From positions 59,657,920 to 59,721,919 of the forward strand of contig OY282606.1 of assembly GCA_958298945.1 (NCBI GenBank): a DNA stretch of 64,000 nucleotides, written 5' to 3'. Positions 56,901 through 64,000 of this stretch are shown one piece after another. The number at the start of each line of letters is the position of its first letter. The first letter of the stretch is position 1. The position numbers and the translations under genes were made by a program. The notes under the pieces were generated by a model. It was given only the letters and a program-made list of their open reading frames with translations. It did not search any database and was not told the origin of the DNA. The DNA is from Atherix ibis (Eukaryota > Arthropoda > Insecta > Diptera > Athericidae).

Positions 56901-59900
56901 TAAGTGGCCATTTAGCTTTGTATGAGCGATGTGACCAAAGTCTATGTGCGCCAGCTGTAATTCCTAGGCCAGAAACTGTATACAAAAGCATTGCTGAAAA
57001 GAAAGTAAAGAAAATAATATAATAAATTATAAATTGGGCAAATTTATTTACAAATATTAAAAGTATTTTTAACTCAAATTTATTTTTAAATTGTAAAGTG
57101 GTACAATTATTATCAAACAATATATGAATGTTTTTAAATTGAAAGAGTTTCTTTATTTAATAAAACAGATTTTAAATAGTTTTATTTTCAAAGAAAACAC
57201 AGTTAATAATACTAAACTAAACTCTTTTAATAATTTAAAGTATTTTATTTTGTTAAAGTATTTTGCGTCGCATGTTAAGTCTTTCTTAGTGAATTTTTAT
57301 AAGAATTGCATGTCAAAGAAATGGCAGAAAATTCTTATAAAAATTCAGTGTTGGAGATCTTTAAAGTTCTCTTCCAATCATTTATCGTATCATAAAATAT
57401 TTTTTATACTAATTAAATTTCTTCTTTGTTAAATTGGTAATTTGAAATTTGTAGGACATTTGTTAAAAATTACTTTATGAAACAATAAATATTACTTTTA
57501 AGCACAAAAAGTATCTAAAATCAATGTCGATTATTGCTGTTTACACTTGAGAAGCTAGTCAAAACTTTTGCATTTCCAATGGATTAATCATGATCTTATA
57601 TAAATATGCGTTAGCGATGCTCATCCAGCTATGACTGTTTGGTGACATTGGCCGTGACACCGGTATACTGAGATACACACCATGACATTGTTCAGAAATT
57701 ACCGATAAAATAAAACCATTTTATTTATTCTTTTGATCTTTAACAGAAACCATATTAAAATTAATTTCCAGTAATCTTAAATGTCAAAAGCACTTCTTGG
57801 TCTGTTTTACTATTCGAATTTGAGCTCATAGATCTTCTATAGGAAAAGTCAGCATTACTAAACAGAGCGTCTATTAGACCATAACTTTAGTTTCGGAAAA
57901 AATTCATTTACATAAACAGCATGTTTGGTATAGGAATAATATAAATTTGGGTTTTCCTTCTTTAAGATGAGGCAGATCTATTTTTTCTTTCGAAGCTAAC
58001 ATAATAGAGACAATTTTCTACAATTTAAGAAATATTTCCAGAAAAATTCATATTGTATAAAGTTGAAAACCAAATGAGATAAATAACGATTCATTTGATA
58101 GTTTATTAATATTGTATAAGATGATTCCTATACTGGACTTATTTATAGATCTATTATTATTAAACGTTCAAACGGTTTTTCGATTACGTTGCAAACTTAG
58201 GAAAAGATCATTATTCCAAAAAGATTATTTTTAATCAATGTCTTTCTATTTGTACTTAACTGAAATGTGATATAAAGTTTTCACATAAAAAAAATCACTA
58301 CCAAACAGATCAAATGGGTGTTACCAAAGGAATTGGTAATAAAATATGGAACATTTATTTGATTTATAAAGTCCATTTTGATAATCACTTCACAAAATAC
58401 TCATAAATTATAATTTCCAAAAAATGGGACATGTAGTAGAAATTTAAATATTCATGAGAGCACCTCGTGACAATTCGAAGCAAATTTATAAACATTTTTT
58501 AGACTTTTGTTACTTCCGCTAGAATGCTTTGTGCTAATCAATCGTTATGATTGGCCAAAGTCAAAACAAAGTTAAAAAGCATATCAAGAGCGGTGTGATG
58601 ATTTCATCATTACAATTCTAACAGAGAATCATTAATTGGCACAATAATACGATAAGAATATTTGGGTCTTTTCATTTTTTACAATATATGTTAAATAAAT
58701 ACCTAAATACATGTTATTATACAATATATCTATATACAATATATTAAACTCATTTTAAAGCATAATATATTCGTATATAAGGTATTTAAAATTTTCATTT
58801 TTAGATCATATTTTATAGTTAAATTTAAATATTTAAAAAAATCGGGCTTATAAGACCCAAAGTTAATATTTAATAATTCTAAATAAATGTTTAATTTTAT
58901 TTTGAAGTTCCATTAAAATTAAACAAAATTTACATTATAAACCATTAAAGTATGGATATTGTATCTTAATATTTGTTACAATATTATAAATAAATGATCA
59001 TATATTTTGTGGTTCGAAAAGTACTGTTATTTGACAGTTTTAACCATATAAATATGTTAACCAAGGTGGCATTAGTTTAGTTTAAGGTTTGGCAGTTTAC
59101 ATTATGGATCGTTTAACTACCTACCAACGGCATAAAATTGTATAAACTTTCTGAAATTTTCTTTGGCGATGACGCTCATTCTTCACTTAGTAACTAAATT
59201 ATCGTATATGGGCGCTCTGAAAATCTACAAGTGACTGTGGAGAATCCTTTGCGTTCGTGAAAAATGACTAGCTGGTGTACATTTTAGTCTGAAAATGGCA
59301 TTGGTGTTTCTTTGAACCACCAATTCTAAGCGCAATAACCGTATGATAATGGATTTTTTTTATCTGAAGTTGACGATTTTATTCGGAAATATATATGGTT
59401 TCAACAAAAACGGCACCACAAGTGAAAGAACATGACAAGTTGCCACTTTATTGCACGAAACTTTATTTTGCGAAGTGTATACGGATAACCCTGTAAGTTG
59501 GAGAAACAATTTGACTAATTTCTTGTTTTGTGATATATTTTTATCAACGAGCTTGGTTATTCATCTGCATTCCTTATTATCTAAAGAGTTTCTTTCACCA
59601 ATATTAATATAACTGTTTTTGTTTTTCTACCATTTGTAACAGTAAAATTTAAAATAAATTATTTGCGCTACTGGATATATGAATATCCTTATGCTTGGTA
59701 CATCGCGCGCGTGGAAAGTATTAGAAAGGATAATGAGAGTGATATCGGTGCACTCTGCTCTTAAATAACTGCTGATTGGAATGATTTGGGAATAGTCCGA
59801 AAAGAGGATTCAGGGTAAACTAGTGTGCATTCTTGGCGAAACGGGTATTACGGTGAAATAATTGTAGGGGCGAAATGCAAATAGCCAGTTAACTGTACAT

Positions 59901-62900
59901 GTGAGTAAATGATCGAAACATCAGACTTTGATTCGATAGATAAGTTCGATATTTATATCATCGTAAGTAGTACATATTGCGTAGTTCTTTCCCAAGATAA
60001 ATATTTTCCAATATTTTGACAAATACGTATACGAGGTCTGTTCAAATAGTATCGCGAATTTTGAATTTCCGCGGGTTACGTATATTCGATTTTGAATTTT
60101 CAGTTAATTTTTGACAGCTCCTTTGCTTGCACGTGTTTTGGCTCGTCTTCGATGTTTGCCCATTCCAAAAAATGGATCAAAGAATCTTTTTCGGGAACAA
60201 GAAAAAATCACAGGGGGCCAGATCTGGGGAATACGGTGGCTGCGGCATTATTAGTGTGTTGTTTTTGGCCAAAAATTCGCGCACAAGGAACGATGCGTGA
60301 GCAGGGGCGTTATCATGATGCAAAAGCAAATTTTTGTTCTTCCACAAATCCGGGCGTTTCTGACAGATTGCTTCGCGCAACTTGCGCATAAATTGCAGGC
60401 AATATTCCTTATTGACCGTTCTACCCTGTGGCAAGAACCGCACTGTTTTTGGTCAAAAATGGGCAAAAATCGAAGACGAGCCAAAACACGTGCGAGCAAA
60501 GCGGCTGTTAAAAATTAACTGAACATTTTAAATGGCAGAACTTATCGGTATAAGTGAGAGACATGAGTACCAACATAACGCCACAAAAAATCGAAAATCG
60601 AGTAACTTCAAAATTCAAAATTCGCGATACTTTTTGAACAGACCTCATATAATTAAAAAAATTCGGTCACATTCAGAAATATCTTTAATTATTAAGATAA
60701 TTTAATATATTTCTGAATAAAAATAAACAAAATTTTTGAAAGTTTATTTATGATCAAATTAAAAATATGAGTTAATATACTTTAATTATACACAGTGTGC
60801 GTCCTTTTTAAATTAATAAATAATAAATAAAGGTTTCTAAACTCTTCAATAAACTAAATTCATTTTTGACACTATGACTCGGTATTAAAATACATATTCT
60901 AATTAACTTAGAACTACACTATGGATTATCCCACTAAATTCTTTCATTTGTCGATAATCAATTTAAGTACATCCGAAATATTAAAATTCTTTAGCTGCGA
61001 AACCAATTCAAATCATATATGCCCTACACTAGTTTTAATCATAGTGAAAGAATAGATTAATTTATTTTTACGTCAAATGTTATTTTATTTATGTTTTCCT
61101 TCTAGGTGCTTCTATATATAAAATAGGACTTCCCATTTGGAATCTTGCGTCCTTAAAAATGTTTCAGATTCTCGGACCCAAATCTACATTGAATACATTT
61201 AATTTACCTTTAAGGCAGAAATATTGGATTATCCTATTTCCTCAAAGACGGTAAGTTCTACATCTTTTTGTTCTGCAGCTTGGCGCGAAATCTGTACGTC
61301 CGAAAGTGTTTAACTCTACGAAATTAGAAAATTCTTCCCGTTGGTCGTTTCTCATAGTGGGATTTTGAAATGCATCATGTTGCTAGATTTGTCCCTAAAA
61401 TATGTTAGGTGACAAACAAATCTTTTCAAAGTTTCATACTTTTTAGGAAAAAAAACGAAAAAATATGTTTAAGATTTCTTAAACATAAGCCAGAAGCCAC
61501 TTAATACCAAACCGACAATTAGGCCATTTTGGCGACTTAAAGTTTTCATGTGAGTGGGCGTTTCCAGTAAGCAAAGCTGGTCTATTGTAAAAAGGCTGAA
61601 TCAGTTCGAATTTGTTAAATTTTGTACCACATTTTAGTTAGTTTAATTAGATTAAAAAGGGGACTTTTAATGAGATGGTCGGATCTGACGAAGTCTTCTT
61701 GCAAATAAATTCCGAGTTTTCTGCCATTTGCTTAGTATAATCGTGGCACAGTTAGCAAAACTCTACAGGATTGGTCCGAACTATAAGCAATTTTTGTGTA
61801 GGCTACATTGTTAATATTGTAGTTGAGCAGTGGAATGCTAAAAAAGATATCGTTTGGCATTTTGTTAGTAAGCGTAGAAAATTCCAAATAGTTATTATAA
61901 CCAGACATCGGGGAGTATCAGTTCATTTATTTTCTATAATTCGCTGTACACCAACACCTAACGCAAATCTACAATCCTATTTTTGGGAATATTAAAATAT
62001 GTTTAAAAAAGAAATCAAACAAATCCCAAACACATCTATACCTGTAGATGCATATGATAATAAAACCTTTTTTTTATACAAAATTCATAATTGCAGTAAA
62101 TAATATAAAAAGTTCCTTGGTAAATAGGAAGTATTTCTATTCAAACTTTATATATTATCTGATATTTGTAAATATTCATTTTTTTATGATTTTTTGTACA
62201 CAATTACATGAGTATATGGGCTATATAGTTATTTTAAACTATTTATATAATTTTTATCCCTTCAAACTCTAAATAATAATAGTAGTGTATTTTTTATCAC
62301 ATAAAATTATTCCGTAATAATAGGATAAATTAATTATCAAAAAAATGGTAATTACAAAATCATCAGACATCTATATTTTCTTAATTTGCTAAGCATGGAA
62401 AAAATTGTTCCTTTATTATTTTATTGCCTGCTATATGAAAGCGATAACTTCTAACAGTGTACTACCTATTTATATGGGGATAATTTATTGTCCAGTAAAT
62501 AAGTTGAAGGTATCATTAAAAAAATAGTAACTTTTTTATTGGATTCAGAACATAGGCAGTTTAAAACGAGTAAGTAATTAAATAGTCACCGAAAATATCA
62601 AATGTATTTAATGTACCAAGGGGCTAAATAATATTTCTTCATTATTCTACGATAGTGGTTGCCCAAGCTTTTCTTCTTTTCTTCGTAGAAACATAATCGA
62701 TATATTCCAACGAGATCGTCGCATACGTATGTGAATAAATTGTTGATTTAAATTGATTCAAAAACTTCCGCAAGAACCTCGTTGCAATATATCGATTATA
62801 AAGACAGTAAAACCATAGCTTACTCCAACTAATTGACAATATACATTTGATTCGCATGACAGCTCTAGAACTGTCAAATCTTAGACGAATCTTATAAGCG

Positions 62901-64000
62901 GTTCTCTGGTATGGCGTAAACGATTAGGTTGGCGTCTAGTGCGCAAACATTTTCAAATTCGTATATACGGCTTAAGAAATTACAATTATATTTCATTTTT
63001 AATTTAGAATTTATATTTCAGTACCAATATTACTTGAATTATAACAAATAAATAAATTAATTCTTTATGCATCAGACTAGATAGATTTAATGTATAAAGC
63101 GAAGCTTTCGAGCCTCATTTATGTCAGACTTGCTAGTATTTGCAGGATGCACTCAAAAGAACAATTCTTATAAATCAATATATTGGAGTCCTAGAACACT
63201 AATACAAATATGGAGAAATTTAATTCAAAATAAATATATCAATGTTGAATCAAATAGAAAAAGTCATTTAGACAATGGAAAATGGCATGCAGGACCAAAT
63301 ATTAATCGCAAATAACTTTTATACATATATCCGTATATCCGTATTCCAGATAGTGCCAATTAGATCATATAATTGAGTTTAAAGCATCAAACTCACCGAA
63401 AAAGCAAACAAAATAAATAATTTAAATCTCTTAAGGTATTAATAAAATATGTAACATGAAATATAGAATAAATCAGTTTTTCGTTATACTCCTATTCCAA
63501 CGTATGCATTATATTTTTTAATTTGTCTCATACCTGAAAGTATTTTGAAATTCATTATTTAAATTGAATTCGTTACTACAATATTCAAAAGTTTTCACAT
63601 AATAACGTAGTTCTATTTTAATTAATATCTATAGTGAATCAAAGAATAAAATTTAACTGTTCTTTAAGAGCATACCATCAGTAATGTACTTTATATTTAT
63701 GCATACTAGTTTCTGTACCAACAATAACATTATATGACTATTAACTTTTAAGGCGTATAACTGAAAATTTTGTTAATGAAAATTAAAAATTAAAAATAAA
63801 CAGTATATGTTTCTAAACTTAAGTAAAATGACATTTTTCAAGACTGATTTCAAATTTATTTAAAGCAATAAATTTTTATTCGATATATTCGACTATTATT
63901 AGGTAGAAGTATAACTTTTCTATTTATATTTTCTACTTTTTCCCATTCAATATAAACTATTTTGATTGTATTATAGGATTTAAAATAATATACTTACCAA
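53931..64000 (-). CDS. Acyl-CoA delta-9 desaturase (Desat1-like), 5' incomplete
   Basis: Minus-strand exons 56993-56780, 56665-56543, 56444-56259 and 54249-53931 join in frame with GT-AG introns and give 279 complete residues after a split codon. All three membrane-desaturase histidine boxes are present: HRLWSH and HRVHH in the first, HNYHH in the last. Membrane segments include MLLYTVSGLGITAGA and YYMILMPIGCFLLPTIIPVY. The C-terminus (WGWGDEDQ...ILHKKDN) is typical of insect Desat1 proteins. The enzyme inserts a cis-9 double bond into palmitoyl- and stearoyl-CoA in the ER with cytochrome b5; in flies this feeds membrane lipids and cuticular-hydrocarbon pheromones. The first in-window exon starts at codon position 2. 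The last bases of the window (TTG|GTAAGT on the minus strand, exon end 63998) supply a donor in exactly the needed phase, giving Leu-Ala-Met. The N-terminal exon lies beyond the window. Orthology to Desat1 rather than another paralogue is unproven. Confidence 0.93.
54250..56258 (-). other. Desaturase intron (2.0 kb)
   Basis: Donor GTAAGT at 56258, acceptor TTGCAG at 54250. AT-rich; holds the (TAA)n hairpin at 55309-55361 and no recognised gene. Confidence 0.85.
59100..59475 (+). pseudogene. Mariner transposase relic
   Basis: Plus-strand fragments: MDRLTTYQRHKIV (59104), GDDAHSSLSN (near 59165), RSENLQVTVENPL (near 59215), WCTF (near 59275), FLSEVDDFIRKYIWFQQKR (near 59355-59415) and CHFIARNF. 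In order these are the N-terminus, first catalytic block and FQQD-type second block (D lost) of the lineage also seen at 1935-2782 and 42352-42663. A large N-terminal deletion and several frameshifts are evident. No ends found. Confidence 0.65.
60032..60647 (-). mobile_element. Mariner-family element C, 616 bp
   Basis: Starts CGAGGTCTGTTCAAATAGTA and ends TTTTTGAACAGACCTCA, with TA on both sides (60030-60031, 60648-60649): the same family as element A and copy B. The minus strand has FLPQGRTVNKEYCLQFMRKL, REAICQKRPDLWKNKN, LLHHDNAPAHASFLVREFLA and MPQPPYSPDLAPCDFFLFPK, the second catalytic block and its sequel, uninterrupted. The rest of the transposase is deleted and replaced by the long inverted repeats. 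Confidence 0.88.
61550..61850 (+). repeat. Dispersed repeat, copy 2
   Basis: Collinear with 12800-13200 (TCCGAGTTTTCTG, ATTTGCTTA, AGTTAGCAAAA, GTAGGCTACATT). Begins near GTGAGTGGGCGTTT. No coding motif recognised. Confidence 0.55.
63998..64000 (-). promoter_or_regulatory. Splice donor at the window edge, probably of the desaturase
   Basis: On the minus strand the final bases read TTG|GTAAGTATA, a near-consensus 5' splice site. The phase (one base of a split codon) fits the CA that opens the exon at 56993, producing GCA (Ala). Confidence 0.6.

Larger units (their letters stand above)
56994..63997 (-). other. Large first visible desaturase intron (7.0 kb, inferred)
   Basis: Acceptor TTTTCAG at 56994; proposed donor GTAAGT at 63997. 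It contains mariner relics (59100-59475, 60032-60647), a dispersed repeat (61550-61850), an 18-bp inverted repeat (57290-57307 / 57330-57347), and otherwise AT-rich sequence. The frames at 62642-62857 (minus) and 63121-63315 (plus) have no recognisable domain. Confidence 0.6.

Noticed and set aside
57124..57432. 102-residue ORF in the desaturase intron
   Set aside because: AT-rich composition, Lys/Phe/Asn-dominated, no motif; includes the 18-bp inverted repeat; likely chance.
59690..59990. GC-richer patch as a gene
   Set aside because: No frame with a recognisable domain on either strand and no splice pattern; left unassigned.
1..64000. CRISPR array, bacterial operons or prophage
   Set aside because: No regularly spaced repeats or operon-like gene packing; introns, tRNA type and transposons are eukaryotic.

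Overview
The window is AT-rich eukaryotic DNA with short GT-AG introns, a cytosolic tRNA gene and many mariner/Tc1-type relics. The spliced proteins I could assemble look like those of higher flies (Diptera, Brachycera), but are clearly not D. melanogaster itself; genus is not resolvable by eye.

Genes, left to right: (1) tRNA-Ile(AAU), minus strand, 3229-3302. (2) A previously easy-to-miss five-exon secreted-protein gene, minus strand, 7672-8849, which I read as two tandem MBF2-like domains with matching exon sizes and phases. (3) The fly TULP4/Tusp homologue, plus strand, 15688-24087, with eight exons visible and the first coding exon(s) not found. (4) A THAP zinc-finger ORF, minus strand, 29233-29823. 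(5) A mitochondrial-type crotonase (enoyl-CoA hydratase family) gene, plus strand, 35028-36319, whose last exon carries a different C-terminus from the simple open frame. (6) The 3' four exons of an acyl-CoA delta-9 desaturase (Desat1-like), minus strand, 53931-56993; its preceding exon seems to end at the very edge of the window (63998), giving a ~7-kb intron.

Between the genes lies a graveyard of mobile elements. There are relics of piggyBac, at least four mariner/Tc1 transposase lineages, a ~1.77-kb Minos-like element with 241-bp inverted repeats, a dead PIF/Harbinger element, two unrelated non-LTR reverse transcriptases, a hAT-like transposase and a Gypsy-type pol/gag scrap. Nearly all carry stops, frameshifts or internal deletions. 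The densest block is 39.6-52.1 kb, between the crotonase and the desaturase, including nested insertions. Two perfect long hairpins (48-bp and 34-bp arms) are unexplained by any of these elements.

The genes are independent units and do not form one pathway, although the crotonase and the desaturase both act on acyl-CoA substrates in different compartments. The most novel item is the tandem MBF2-like gene; no unfamiliar multi-gene system was seen.
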